From NCBI RefSeq assembly GCF_028330985.1, contig NZ_JAQMUE010000088.1, forward strand, positions 148,191 to 212,190: a stretch of 64,000 nt of DNA. The letters run 5' to 3'. Position numbers and translations under genes: made by a program. The notes beneath the pieces are model-generated. The model worked only from the letters and a program-made list of their open reading frames with translations. It searched no databases and was not told the DNA's origin. Shown piece after piece: positions 24,376 to 33,711 of the stretch (its first letter is position 1; each line of letters begins with the position of its first letter). The DNA comes from Roseofilum reptotaenium CS-1145. GTDB taxonomy: Bacteria; Cyanobacteriota; Cyanobacteriia; Cyanobacteriales; Desertifilaceae.

Positions 24376-26904
24376 TTAGCGGTTAGGTAAATAAGCCATA
24401 GGGTTAACTGCGCCCTGTCCAGCCGGGTGAATCTCAAAATGCAGGTGAGGGCCGGTACTGTAACCGGTACTGCCCATTTCAGCAATTTGCTGACCTTGAC
24501 GGACTTTTTGCCCCTTGCGGACTAATAGGCGATTATTGTGGGCATAGCGGGTCAGACTTCCATCGGGATGACGGATATCCACTAAATAGCCATAACCCCC
24601 CGAATTCCAATCCGAATAATCCACGACACCGGGAGCAGCCGCAAAAATTGGTGTACCAATGGGCCCAGCAATATCAATACCTCGGTGCATTCTGCCCCAG
24701 CGCCAACCATATCCAGAGGTGAAAACTCCTTGTGCTGGCCAGATATAGCCATTCATGCGATCGCCAGGAAGATAGCGTTCACTCGGAGCCAATGGCGGTA
24801 CTTCCGGCGACACCATTTCTCCAATAGGCAACTTACTGGGGTCGTAAGCATCTGGTCCGAGAGGAGCAACCGCTACATTTTGCCCTACTCCAGAAGCAGG
24901 AGTCTGTGGAGTCGAAGGACTCGAAGAGCGGTATTTTTCCTGTAAACGCCGCAAGTCTTCTTCTAAGTTGCCTGTAGAGCTAGAAGTAGAAAACTCAGAA
25001 TTTACCCGCTCTACAGGTCGAGCGACTGAAGTCACTGGCTGTTGTACTGGGGTTGAGGGTTGAGTCAGGGGTAAAGTCACGCTTGCCGGCTGATTTTGAT
25101 ACTGTTGGCGAAGCTGATTCAGTTCTGTCGTTAACCCTTCCACATAGGTACTATAAGCACTCTCTTCGGTAGGATTAGGGGTAGACTGCTTCTGGGATGA
25201 CGAGTCATTATTGAAGCTGACTAAGGGAACCGGCTGCTGAGAATCAATAGCAGCAGAACTAATCTCGGTGGTATTGATCCCTGGAATTGCCGAAGTTGCC
25301 GTTATCGAGTCTAGGTTTTGGCTCTTAGGAATCTTTAAATTTTGATTGACTTGAATCAAATTGGGATTGGTGATGTGATTCACTCGGATTAACTCAGATC
25401 GTGTTACGCCATAGCGACGGGCAATCGAATCTAAGGTTTCCCCTCTTCTAACTTGATGCAGTAAGGGTTGAGGAAACACCGAGTCTCTCGGAGAGAACCG
25501 AGACGCTACAGAAGTAGAATTCAAGGAAGGCGTGAGCGTCAAGCTCGGTAACTCTGGCTCACTCTCACTCATTTCCTTAAGTTGCTCTTTCGGTTGCCCT
25601 GAGAACGCTTCAACTTCTGTATGAGTAGGTTCGACTATAGGAGTAGCTTCTTGTAATTCTGGAGCAGCTCCCGTTTCAGTTTCAGCTTTCAGAGTTGGGC
25701 TGGCTAGAGTCTCTGTTGAGGCAATCTCTGGAGATGGGGTAAATAGTTTCGGAGTGCCATCAAACTCTGGCAAAGCCTGTAAGTCTCCCTCTACTTTCCA
25801 GGGTAAAGACGGTGCTACCGCAGCAGAGGATACCCCTGATGTGGGATTTTCAAACCGAGGCACTGCCAAGGACTGATCCACTTCCAGTTGATCTGGATTA
25901 CTCAGTTGATTGGCTTCAATGAGTGCTGATGAGTCAACACCATGAGTTTTGGCAATGGTGTTGACCGTATCTCCGGACTGAACTTGATAAACCTCTAGGG
26001 TGATTTTCTTGGGGGTCACATCCACTTGAGGTTCAGTGATTGGCTTAACTGTCCAAGTGGAATTAACCGGTGCTACTCCCCCTGTTTCACTTTGCATTTG
26101 CTGCCAAGAGGGTTTAACTGCCCCAACTCCTTCTGCTTTGGCTTCTTTTGGTAGAGTCACAATCACCGATTCTGATTTCACAGGTGATTCCTCTACAGGT
26201 GCAGGCAGACTTTGGAACTTAGGGGCAGTTTTTCCAGAGGGCAGAACAGTTAAGGTTCGGGATGCCTCTGGGTTGACGGATTCTAATACCGTTACATAGC
26301 TAACGGCCTCATCTAAGGCTGCTTGCTCTTGTTCTTTCTGCTGTTGAGCCAACGGTTGGTTTTCACTTGATGCATCAGATGCATCTATTAACTCTGGAGT
26401 CAGAATAACTGGGACTTCTGGTTTTACTCCTGGAGTTGAGAGTTCAGAGGTTGAGAGGCTCTTTTCCTCTAAGGATGTTTTAGCCAGCGGAGGCTGCGAT
26501 GTCAAGAATGGGGATTCTGGGCTTAAGGTTTCCGCCCTGGAAAATCCTGCACTTTCTAGCATCACAGGCGCATTTCCCAGAGAAGCAGTTGCTGCATTGA
26601 ACCCTGAAGAAACTACTGTGGTTGATATTCCCCGACCCGTTAAATTCGGTTGGGAGGCTCGATTGGTAGTTTGAGTGGGGTCAAGCGTTGCTGGTTCTGC
26701 CGCTCTAGCCGCTTGCTGACCTTCTGGGAATAATAGGTTTGGTAAACCCATGGAAATCGCAGCCAAGCCAATCATGGCTGCTGATGTACACACCCTACGG
26801 TTGCTATCGGGGGAAACCTGCTTCGAGTGACCTACTTCTGCATGGAATACAGCGGTGGGAAGCAGAACCGATTGATTATCTTTCTGGGAATTTGCTCGTT
26901 TCAA
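24376..26904 (-). CDS. LysM-LysM-M23 cell-wall endopeptidase
   Basis: 842 residues. An internal hydrophobic segment near the N-terminus (~43-60, SAAMIGLAAISMGLPNLLF) acts as signal or anchor, then Ser/Thr/Pro-rich linkers, LysM at ~303-350 (VYQVQSGDTVNTIAKTHGV) and LysM at ~482-525 (LHQVRRGETLDSIARRYGV), and C-terminal M23 peptidase from ~717 with Zn ligands His740 and Asp744 (HRGIDIAGP) and His820/His822 (GPHLHFEIH). It probably cleaves or regulates cleavage of peptidoglycan during division. The start is a TTG at 26904, chosen because a perfect AGGAGGT lies 7 nt upstream. Terminator follows the stop. Confidence 0.92.
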   Translation of the reverse strand: MKRANSQKDNQSVLLPTAVFHAEVGHSKQVSPDSNRRVCTSAAMIGLAAISMGLPNLLFPEGQQAARAAEPATLDPTQTTNRASQPNLTGRGISTTVVSSGFNAATASLGNAPVMLESAGFSRAETLSPESPFLTSQPPLAKTSLEEKSLSTSELSTPGVKPEVPVILTPELIDASDASSENQPLAQQQKEQEQAALDEAVSYVTVLESVNPEASRTLTVLPSGKTAPKFQSLPAPVEESPVKSESVIVTLPKEAKAEGVGAVKPSWQQMQSETGGVAPVNSTWTVKPITEPQVDVTPKKITLEVYQVQSGDTVNTIAKTHGVDSSALIEANQLSNPDQLEVDQSLAVPRFENPTSGVSSAAVAPSLPWKVEGDLQALPEFDGTPKLFTPSPEIASTETLASPTLKAETETGAAPELQEATPIVEPTHTEVEAFSGQPKEQLKEMSESEPELPSLTLTPSLNSTSVASRFSPRDSVFPQPLLHQVRRGETLDSIARRYGVTRSELIRVNHITNPNLIQVNQNLKIPKSQNLDSITATSAIPGINTTEISSAAIDSQQPVPLVSFNNDSSSQKQSTPNPTEESAYSTYVEGLTTELNQLRQQYQNQPASVTLPLTQPSTPVQQPVTSVARPVERVNSEFSTSSSTGNLEEDLRRLQEKYRSSSPSTPQTPASGVGQNVAVAPLGPDAYDPSKLPIGEMVSPEVPPLAPSERYLPGDRMNGYIWPAQGVFTSGYGWRWGRMHRGIDIAGPIGTPIFAAAPGVVDYSDWNSGGYGYLVDIRHPDGSLTRYAHNNRLLVRKGQKVRQGQQIAEMGSTGYSTGPHLHFEIHPAGQGAVNPMAYLPNR

Positions 26905-27213
26905 AGAACGACCTCCTAATAGACGAGCGCTTAACAGTGTCTGAGTTAATATAACCTAACTTTCGTGATTGGAAACACTGAAGTTCAGAGATCAAGATCA
27001 CAGACTGTTAATAGGCTTAGGCAAGACTACCTTGCTTTTCCAATTCTGACAAGCGTTAATTTTTGTTTCAATGATTTTAGCTCTGACTCTTCAAATTGTC
27101 ATCATCTTCTTCTACCTAGATTATCTGGGGGTTTCAGGAGGTTTGATGGGTATCAATCCACTTCTGATAGAAATTTCTTATTTTTGATCGCGACAAAGAC
27201 TATCGATTTGGGT
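26905..27213. other. 309-nt intergenic region
   Basis: Between trmL and the LysM/M23 gene, both leftward. It holds the M23 gene's Shine-Dalgarno (26912-26917) and presumably its promoter in the AT-rich stretch near 26940-26960. No gene, repeat or structured RNA recognised. Confidence 0.4.
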
Positions 27214-27681
27214 TTAAATCTCATCGAGTTTCCCCAGTTGCCGACGGGCTTCAAAGAGACCCAAGGCTGTACTGACTGATAGATTCAGGCTACGGACTCC
27301 GGGTTGAGCCATGGGAATTTTGACCACACAATCACAGTAATCGAGTGATTCCGAGGGCAGTCCTTGGGTTTCACTACCAAATAGGAGCCAGTCTTTGTGA
27401 CCGAAGGCAAAATCGATATAGTTGGTTGTGCCAGAGGTACTAAAGCCGATGCATCGCCCCCCTTGATTTTGTTGGTGGGTGGTAAAGGTTTCCCAATCTA
27501 GATGATAAGTCAGATCGACAAATGGCCAGTAATCCAGCCCAGCCCGTTTCAGATAGCGATCGCTAATTTCAAAGCCTAGGGGCCCTACCAAATGTAGGGG
27601 AGTAGAGCTTGCTGCACAGGTTCGAGCAATATTTCCGGTATTTGGAGGAATTTGGGGATGAACCAGAACCACCCTAACCAT
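27214..27681 (-). CDS. trmL: tRNA (cytidine(34)-2'-O)-methyltransferase TrmL
   Basis: SPOUT-class enzyme that methylates the wobble ribose of leucine tRNAs. 155 residues, usual length: VRVVLVHPQIPPNTGNIART at the N-terminus, LFGSETQGLP, and the C-terminal knot with IPMAQPGVRSLNLSVSTALG binding SAM. ATG 27681. Next leftward gene begins 310 nt away. Confidence 0.94.
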   Translation of the reverse strand: MVRVVLVHPQIPPNTGNIARTCAASSTPLHLVGPLGFEISDRYLKRAGLDYWPFVDLTYHLDWETFTTHQQNQGGRCIGFSTSGTTNYIDFAFGHKDWLLFGSETQGLPSESLDYCDCVVKIPMAQPGVRSLNLSVSTALGLFEARRQLGKLDEI

Positions 27682-27762
27682 AAACTTTAGTGATATCAGA
27701 AATTTTAATCAAATTTAGCCCTCGGATTGCTTCAACTGAGATAATTATCTGTTGAGCGAAGA

Positions 27763-28902
27763 TTAAGCGACTAAGGGATGACAGAGGTTCTCGGCCATCT
27801 CTCGTTCTTCTTGTTCAGTGTCAGCGATCGCCTTTTGCATCACCTGTTCTAGATTACCATGGACTTGATAATCCTTTAACCATCGTAAACTTTCATTTCC
27901 CTGGCGCAAAATCTTTTTCACGGGGGAGAGGAAACAACTAAAGCCTTTTTCTTTCGCTATAGGCAAAACCTGATCGTAGAGTTCTTCTATCCACTCCCTT
28001 GCCGAAATAGAGCGCCCATCTTGCCAATGGGTTAATCGAGCCTCCAAACTCGACTGAGCTGCGGCTTGTTCATTTTCAGCCGTTAAATGCACCAATTTTT
28101 GAGGATCGCCCCTATATATATGTAGGGGGTCTAACCCTCGATCGCTAATCAATTGCCATAAACGAGCCTCTAACAGCGCTGTGATTGCTAAAAGGGAGAT
28201 CGCATCAGTGACGAGATCGCAGATTCTCAATTCTAAACGATTCAGGCTATAGGGACGGCGATCGCCATTGGGACGCACAGATGCCCACAAATGACGCACA
28301 TTTTGCATGGTTCCTTGGGCCAACTGTTCCTGAGTCCAATCAATATAATGGCGATGACTTTCAAACAAGGGGACAAACTCAGGCGTTTGGGGAAACACCT
28401 GCCAGCGAGTCGAGTGGGAACCCGTTACCTGACCATTAAAAAAGGGAGAAGAAGCGCTTAACGCTAGATATAAGGGGGCTTCCAGGCGAACCAAACGACA
28501 AGCCTGCATTAACACTTCTGGATCGGCAATGCCGATATTAATATGAATACTGGCAGTAACCACCTTCGTGCCATAAGTTTTTTCGATATATCCATGGTAA
28601 GGATTCTTGGGGTCAGAGCGATAAAAGCGATCTCCTCCTCCCAACGATAAGGTACTGCCAGGAATCAGGGTATAATCACCTAGCTCCTTGAGATATTGGC
28701 GCAACCGTTGTCGAGGCTGAAGCAGTTCGCACAACAAACTCTCGTAACGACAAAAAGGAGCAGTGGTATACTCCACATTACGGCTATCGGGTTCGCGGAC
28801 AAAACCATTGAGATCGGCCACAATGCGATCGGAAAGCCCGACAATCTCACCTTGGGGAGTGCCGGTATACATTTCAATTTCAAAGCCTTTGGAGAGGAGC
28901 AT
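27763..28902 (-). CDS. gshA: Glutamate-cysteine ligase, cyanobacterial type
   Basis: First step of glutathione synthesis, joining glutamate and cysteine with ATP. 379 residues in the cyanobacterial GCL family: KGFEIEMYTGTPQGEIVGLS, FVREPDSRNVEYTTAPFCRY, LIPGSTLSLGGGDRFYRSDP and GTKVVTASIHINIGI carrying substrate and metal-binding residues. Start ATG 28902. Supplies glutathione that the Prx-Grx fusion in this window needs, though they are not linked. Ends 81 nt upstream of trmL. Confidence 0.93.
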   Translation of the reverse strand: MLLSKGFEIEMYTGTPQGEIVGLSDRIVADLNGFVREPDSRNVEYTTAPFCRYESLLCELLQPRQRLRQYLKELGDYTLIPGSTLSLGGGDRFYRSDPKNPYHGYIEKTYGTKVVTASIHINIGIADPEVLMQACRLVRLEAPLYLALSASSPFFNGQVTGSHSTRWQVFPQTPEFVPLFESHRHYIDWTQEQLAQGTMQNVRHLWASVRPNGDRRPYSLNRLELRICDLVTDAISLLAITALLEARLWQLISDRGLDPLHIYRGDPQKLVHLTAENEQAAAQSSLEARLTHWQDGRSISAREWIEELYDQVLPIAKEKGFSCFLSPVKKILRQGNESLRWLKDYQVHGNLEQVMQKAIADTEQEEREMAENLCHPLVA

Positions 28903-29027
28903 AGCTATTCCTCAAGTATTCTAGTTCTAGCTTATAGCGCTTGAGATCCCTAGGCAAAAGTGGGGAGAAAAGATAGTGAGGATTCATGAAGATTCATATA
29001 GAATAAAACCCGGTTTTCTGGTATTTT

Positions 29028-30740
29028 CTATTCCCTATTCCCTTGATTCCCCCGAACTGCTCCAGAAGAGGGTTTCACCCGCCATAACTGATCGAGTTGG
29101 CTGGCTGGCATCGTCAAATACAAAACGTCTCCAGGGGTTAACGTCGCCTCTAGTAACTCCCAGCTATGCATCACGTGATGATAAGTCGTCTCTAAATATA
29201 GGGGCACAAAATCTGCTTGCATGGCCGCATCTTCAACCCGTTGACCACAAAAGGGATGACTGGGCGTAATCAAAGCGGCTAGAGCTACCCATAAACTTCC
29301 ACCTGTCATACCATTGCCCAAGATTCTACCTCCTAGGGCAGCGGCGGCAAAGGAAGGAGCCGCTAAATCAATGGGACTGAGAACTGAGTCAAGATCAAAG
29401 ACCTGTTGGAATAACTTGGCAAAATGGGGGTCTTGGTTGCGGACAATAACCCGTAATTTCGGGACTAACCCCTTGCTGCTGAGGGCAATTTCCAGGTTAA
29501 TCGTATCATTGCTGGTCACGGCAAATAGGCTCTCTGCCTGTTGGATATTAGCGCTCTCTAGGGTGGTGGCTAAACAGGCATCACTAATAATAACGGGGAC
29601 TTTGAGAGCATAGGCGGTATTCAAGAATCGACACTTAGGATCGGATTCAATAATCACCACATCATAGCCTTTGGCATGGAGTTGACGGACCGTTTCCATA
29701 CCGATACCGCCTAAACCACAAACAATATAGTGATGGCGTTGGGGAATGGGAGCAGTTTCTAGGAGTTTGCGGAAACGAGTCCCCAACACCCAATCATTGA
29801 GCAATGCGTAGCCAATACCAACAATGCCTGCACCGATGAGCATCATAAAGGCGGTAAAGAGTTTAATGGCAGCAGGAGCTTTTTCAGCAACTTCTTCTTG
29901 TCCTCCTGCACCGGTAATCATACCCACGGAAAAATAGAGGGCATCAACAATGGGAATTTCCCAGTTAATGGTGGTATAGGTAAAGGTAGCAATCAGAATG
30001 GTCAGACAAAGGAAAAGAGTGACCAGCACTGAGGATTGGAAATGTTGTTGAAATTGGCGCAAATAAGTAACGAACTTACCTATTTTAGCGATCGCAGAGG
30101 TTTGGAATTTTTTAGGACTCGGTTCTGTGGCTAGAATAAGGCGATCGCCAATTTGTAACTCTCGCTCCTGCAATACCCCAGAAACTAAATCGGTTTTGCC
30201 ATGGTGAGGCAGATAGTAAATCAGCATTCGATGGGGATTTTCCCATAAAGCCGTCAGACTCATGCCTAGCCAAGGATGATTCGCATCAATATATTCTTCA
30301 TAAATTGGCCAAGTTTGATTGTAAAGTTTCAGTTGGCCAATGGCATGATTGCCAAATGCAGCAAACATGAATACTGGTGCAGCGAGGGAAGAGACGCTCA
30401 TGGTGGTGTGCTGGGGTAGCGTTCGGTCTAAGCGATCGCCTAAGTTAGTATTAAACAAGCGATTAATCACCTGAATTTGAGGATTCAAGATCCGTGCTTG
30501 CACTAAAATGGCTAAATTCTCAGCATCATCATTACTGGCAATCACTAAGGTATGGGCTTCGACTATTCCAGCTTTCATCAGAGTAGAGGCTGAACGCAAG
30601 TCCCCCACCACAACATTGGTCTGTTCGCCAGCAAGCGGTTCAGTAGAGATGCCAATCACCGTAGCTCCCTGTTGTCTGAGAAGGGAATAAATAGTATATC
30701 CAGTGCGTCCAAGACCACAAACGATAATTCGAGGTTTCAT
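29028..30740 (-). CDS. Double RCK/TrkA-N protein with two-TM channel-like core
   Basis: 570 residues from ATG 30740 (MKPRIIVCGLGRTGY); the frame extends 33 codons upstream without a ribosome site. Residues 1-~130 are an NAD-binding RCK domain, then TM1 (~240-262, SVLVTLFLCLTILIATFTY), a pore-loop-like segment ALYFSVGMITGAGGQEE at about residue 268, TM2 (~290-310, FMMLIGAGIVGIGYALL), and a second RCK domain from ~340 (IVCGLGGIGMETVRQLHAKG, VVIIESDPKCRF). Domain order resembles K+ channels with RCK gating, but the TVGYGD filter is replaced by SVGMITGAG. Ion or nucleotide-controlled transport is likely; ion selectivity is unknown. Confidence 0.85.
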   Translation of the reverse strand: MKPRIIVCGLGRTGYTIYSLLRQQGATVIGISTEPLAGEQTNVVVGDLRSASTLMKAGIVEAHTLVIASNDDAENLAILVQARILNPQIQVINRLFNTNLGDRLDRTLPQHTTMSVSSLAAPVFMFAAFGNHAIGQLKLYNQTWPIYEEYIDANHPWLGMSLTALWENPHRMLIYYLPHHGKTDLVSGVLQERELQIGDRLILATEPSPKKFQTSAIAKIGKFVTYLRQFQQHFQSSVLVTLFLCLTILIATFTYTTINWEIPIVDALYFSVGMITGAGGQEEVAEKAPAAIKLFTAFMMLIGAGIVGIGYALLNDWVLGTRFRKLLETAPIPQRHHYIVCGLGGIGMETVRQLHAKGYDVVIIESDPKCRFLNTAYALKVPVIISDACLATTLESANIQQAESLFAVTSNDTINLEIALSSKGLVPKLRVIVRNQDPHFAKLFQQVFDLDSVLSPIDLAAPSFAAAALGGRILGNGMTGGSLWVALAALITPSHPFCGQRVEDAAMQADFVPLYLETTYHHVMHSWELLEATLTPGDVLYLTMPASQLDQLWRVKPSSGAVRGNQGNRE

Positions 30741-30911
30741 AGAAAGGAAGGGTATCACCGTCTTGAGCTGAATGAGTCGGGTTGAGATCAGTCTAATGTT
30801 CCATTGTTGATGAGTAGGGTGACCCAGATTGTAACTCAATACACCATCAGACTAGGCAATAGGGAGTAGGCCGTAAACCGAGGCGAACTTTTGCCGATTC
30901 GCCAGTATGAT

Positions 30912-30936
30912 GGAGGGGTCAATGGATTGGGAATAA
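30912..30936 (+). promoter_or_regulatory. Shine-Dalgarno and 4-codon leader ORF before mtnA
   Basis: GGAGGGG (30912-30918) stands before a tiny ORF ATG-GAT-TGG-GAA-TAA (30922-30936) that ends 7 nt before the mtnA ATG, which itself has no ribosome site. Initiation at the leader with re-initiation at mtnA is plausible. Confidence 0.35.
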
Positions 30937-30943
30937 TATTGTC

Positions 30944-32002
30944 ATGCTCTCCAATACTGCCGTCTATCCTGTCCGTTGGGATCGGGAAAATCAATGCGTG
31001 ATTCTCATCGATCAAACTCGTTTACCTGGAGAATATACGACAGTCTCGATTAGTGATTCTACTCAGATGGCGCGGGCGATTAAAACCATGATTGTTCGAG
31101 GAGCGCCTGCTATAGGCGTTTCGGCGGCTTATGGCATGGCATTGGGAGCCAGAGAAATTGAAACCAGAGATTCTACGGAGTTTCTGAAGCAACTCGAAGC
31201 GATCGCCGAAATGCTACGACAAACTCGCCCTACGGCAGTCAATTTGTTTTGGGCAATTGAACGGATGTTAGAGACCGCAAGAAGTACATCCAGTTCTGTG
31301 GGAGAGATTCAGGCTAAATTATTAGAAACGGCTCAAGAGATCCAAGCCGACGATCTACAGACTTGTCAGGAAATAGGAAAACATGGGGTTACTGTATTAC
31401 CAGAAACTCCAGAGCGGTTAAATCTCCTCACTCATTGTAACGCGGGCGCTTTGGCGACAGCCGGATATGGAACAGCTTTAGGTGTCGTCAGGAGTGCCTG
31501 GGACAATGGGCGTTTAAATCGGGTGTATGCCGATGAAACCCGTCCTCGGTTACAAGGGGCAAAACTGACCGCTTGGGAATGCGTACAAGAAGGAATCCCA
31601 GTTACGGTAATTACAGATAATATGGCAGCCCATTGTATGCAACAAGGAATGATTCACGCGGTAGTTGTGGGGGCAGATCGCATTAGTGCCAATGGCGATA
31701 CAGCGAATAAAATTGGAACCTATAGTGTGGCTTTGGCGGCTAAAGCCCATAATATCCCCTTTTATGTGGCGGCTCCCCTATCTACAGTGGATTTTAAGTT
31801 AGCCGATGGGGGAGAAATTCCCATTGAGGAACGTGATAGTCAAGAAGTGGCTCAAGTGGGCGAAACACGCATTACCCCTTCAGGGGTGGACTATTATAAC
31901 CCGGCTTTTGATGTCACCCCAGCGGAGTTGATCGCAGCTATTATTACGGAAAAAGGTGCGGTTGCTCCCCAGGAGTTATATCAATTAAAAACTCAAACTT
32001 AA
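30944..32002 (+). CDS. mtnA: S-methyl-5-thioribose-1-phosphate isomerase
   Basis: Isomerises methylthioribose-1-phosphate to methylthioribulose-1-phosphate in methionine salvage. 352 residues of the eIF2B-alpha-like family, with [39 protein letters not shown] (catalytic Cys), [17 protein letters not shown] and [20 protein letters not shown] (catalytic Asp). Start ATG 30944. Isolated from other salvage genes in this window. Confidence 0.96.
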   Translation: MLSNTAVYPVRWDRENQCVILIDQTRLPGEYTTVSISDSTQMARAIKTMIVRGAPAIGVSAAYGMALGAREIETRDSTEFLKQLEAIAEMLRQTRPTAVNLFWAIERMLETARSTSSSVGEIQAKLLETAQEIQADDLQTCQEIGKHGVTVLPETPERLNLLTHCNAGALATAGYGTALGVVRSAWDNGRLNRVYADETRPRLQGAKLTAWECVQEGIPVTVITDNMAAHCMQQGMIHAVVVGADRISANGDTANKIGTYSVALAAKAHNIPFYVAAPLSTVDFKLADGGEIPIEERDSQEVAQVGETRITPSGVDYYNPAFDVTPAELIAAIITEKGAVAPQELYQLKTQT

Positions 32003-32130
32003 AAAAAAGATTTAATAGTATATCAAATCTGAATAATCCGTTACCATCAATACAATTACTTACTGCAATCCTTTCATAGCATCTCCTTAATGCTGTGGCA
32101 GAATTTGGCATCCTAATCTTAATATCAGCA

Positions 32131-32676
32131 ATGAAAATGAAACTCACTCAAAGTTTAACTTTGGCGATCGCTGCTGTTTTCCTGGTATTATTGTTGAGCG
32201 GCCACAATCGTGTATTTTCCCAAGAACACACCGGCTGTTTTATGGTCGATAGCAAAGGAGAGTTAACCAATTTATCGACCATGTGCTCAGGAAGCGAGCA
32301 AGTTTTAGGTACGGGAGATGTACAAGTAACCTTAAAATGGGCCACAACTGATGATTTGGATTTATCAGTTATTGACCCTAGCGGCGAAGAAGTACTATAT
32401 AGCACTCCCCGCATAGCATCAGGAGGCGAATTAGATGTTGACTCAAATGCAAACTGTGAGGAAACCACTGTAAATCCTGTGGAAAATGTGTTTTGGCCCA
32501 CAGGGGGAGCGCCGACAGGAGATTATGTCGCTAAAGTTACTTTTTTTGCGCGCTGTCAACAATCTGTCCAAGAGGTTCCATTTAACGTTAGTTTGCTAGT
32601 CAAAGGCAACAGAACAGAGAATACTGGTCAGGTAAATATGGAAAATGAGACTGTAACCTTTCCGTTTTCCCTATAA
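32131..32676 (+). CDS. Secreted DUF2135-like/YfaP-like beta-sandwich protein
   Basis: 181 residues from ATG 32131. Signal peptide (LTQSLTLAIAAVFLVLLLSG then VFSQEH) predicts export. The mature part has VQVTLKWATTDDLDLSVIDP and VENVFWPTGGAPTGDYVAKV, matching the LxWx..DLDLxVxDPxG pattern of DUF2135/YfaP-like domains, and four cysteines that could form disulfides. Monocistronic between mtnA and the convergent methyltransferase. Function unknown. Confidence 0.75.
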   Translation: MKMKLTQSLTLAIAAVFLVLLLSGHNRVFSQEHTGCFMVDSKGELTNLSTMCSGSEQVLGTGDVQVTLKWATTDDLDLSVIDPSGEEVLYSTPRIASGGELDVDSNANCEETTVNPVENVFWPTGGAPTGDYVAKVTFFARCQQSVQEVPFNVSLLVKGNRTENTGQVNMENETVTFPFSL

Positions 32677-32798
32677 GCTCATCTAGGGTTGATTAACCTC
32701 TTGGAAAACTATTTTTTTGCCTTGGCAAATACCTCTGTCTATAGAGGATACAGCGATCGCAACCGAAAGTGAAAGAAAAGGGATAAATAGAGTCTCCC

Positions 32799-33626
32799 TT
32801 AATTTCTAATTGTTACAGTTTGAATGACCGAGAGGTAGGAGGTTGGAAACTCTTGTATTCCTCGATCGTGTAATGTCTTTTGTATGTCTTGGAAGAGGCA
32901 ATCGCGCTCTTGAGCCTCTAACATGAGATAGGGCGATAAGGTGCTTAACAAACCCAGATAGCTGTCAATGGTATATTGGCGATCGCACATCACGCAATCG
33001 GAGCGGAGATGATCGAACACCTGAGAACCACTTAAGGTTTCTTCTAACTGAGCTAAACGCTGTTTATGATCGTCTAAACGATCGAAATGACCCAGGGAGG
33101 GATCGTAATGCTCATAGACCCGATCCAGAATAGCGCACACTTGCGGTTCGGGTCTAGGTGGCGTATTCCAGAGTAAAATCAGAGACCCATTGGGTTGCAA
33201 ACATTCGACGATCTGGCGATCGCGCTCTTCTGGGGAAATCCAATGAAAAGAGCAGGCGGCAACCACTGCATCAAAGGTTTCTCCCTGCCGATCCCACTCT
33301 TCAAACGAGGAATTCACCAACCGCACATGAGCAAACGCCTCACTTTTTTTCCGAGCCAAGTCATACGCAGCAAAACCAGGCTCCAGGGCTACAATTGAAT
33401 CCGTGATTTCTGCCAAATCAAACGTCAGAGTTCCGGGTCCACATCCAATTTCCAACACCCGTGACTGAGCAGATAAAACACCCCAGTCTAGGGCGCGATC
33501 GAGTAAAATTTTCGGATACCGAGGTCGAGTGCGATCGTAAACTTCAGCAACTGATGAATACCAATCCTTTCTTACTTCTAAACTTTGGGATGAAACCCAC
33601 TCTAAATACTCTTTTAAATCAGCCAT
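32799..33626 (-). CDS. Class I SAM-dependent methyltransferase
   Basis: 275 residues from ATG 33626 (MADLKEYLEW); the frame runs 25 codons further upstream, but that stretch overlaps a dispersed GGGGCGAA hairpin repeat (33661-33682), which argues for the shorter form. Motif I VLEIGCGPGTLTFDLAE, motif II VALEPGFAAYDLAR, motif III/IV FDAVVAACSFHWISPEERDR. Small-molecule type methyltransferase of unknown substrate. Lies between the YfaP-like gene and the aminotransferase. Confidence 0.88.
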   Translation of the reverse strand: MADLKEYLEWVSSQSLEVRKDWYSSVAEVYDRTRPRYPKILLDRALDWGVLSAQSRVLEIGCGPGTLTFDLAEITDSIVALEPGFAAYDLARKKSEAFAHVRLVNSSFEEWDRQGETFDAVVAACSFHWISPEERDRQIVECLQPNGSLILLWNTPPRPEPQVCAILDRVYEHYDPSLGHFDRLDDHKQRLAQLEETLSGSQVFDHLRSDCVMCDRQYTIDSYLGLLSTLSPYLMLEAQERDCLFQDIQKTLHDRGIQEFPTSYLSVIQTVTIRN

Positions 33627-33660
33627 TGATCGCAAAAACGACAAACGCGATGTTTCGTTC

Positions 33661-33682
33661 GGGGCGAAATACCCTTCGCCCC
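33661..33682. repeat. GGGGCGAA...TTCGCCCC hairpin
   Basis: GGGGCGAAATACCCTTCGCCCC: 8-bp stem, copy of the dispersed hairpin family, between the aminotransferase and methyltransferase genes. Confidence 0.65.
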
Positions 33683-33711
33683 TAGAAAAAGCTTTCAGCA
33701 ATTAACCCTGA

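Noticed and set aside
26965..27279. 104-codon rightward open frame between the M23 and trmL genes
   Set aside because: Runs into trmL antisense and lacks a ribosome site or recognisable motif.
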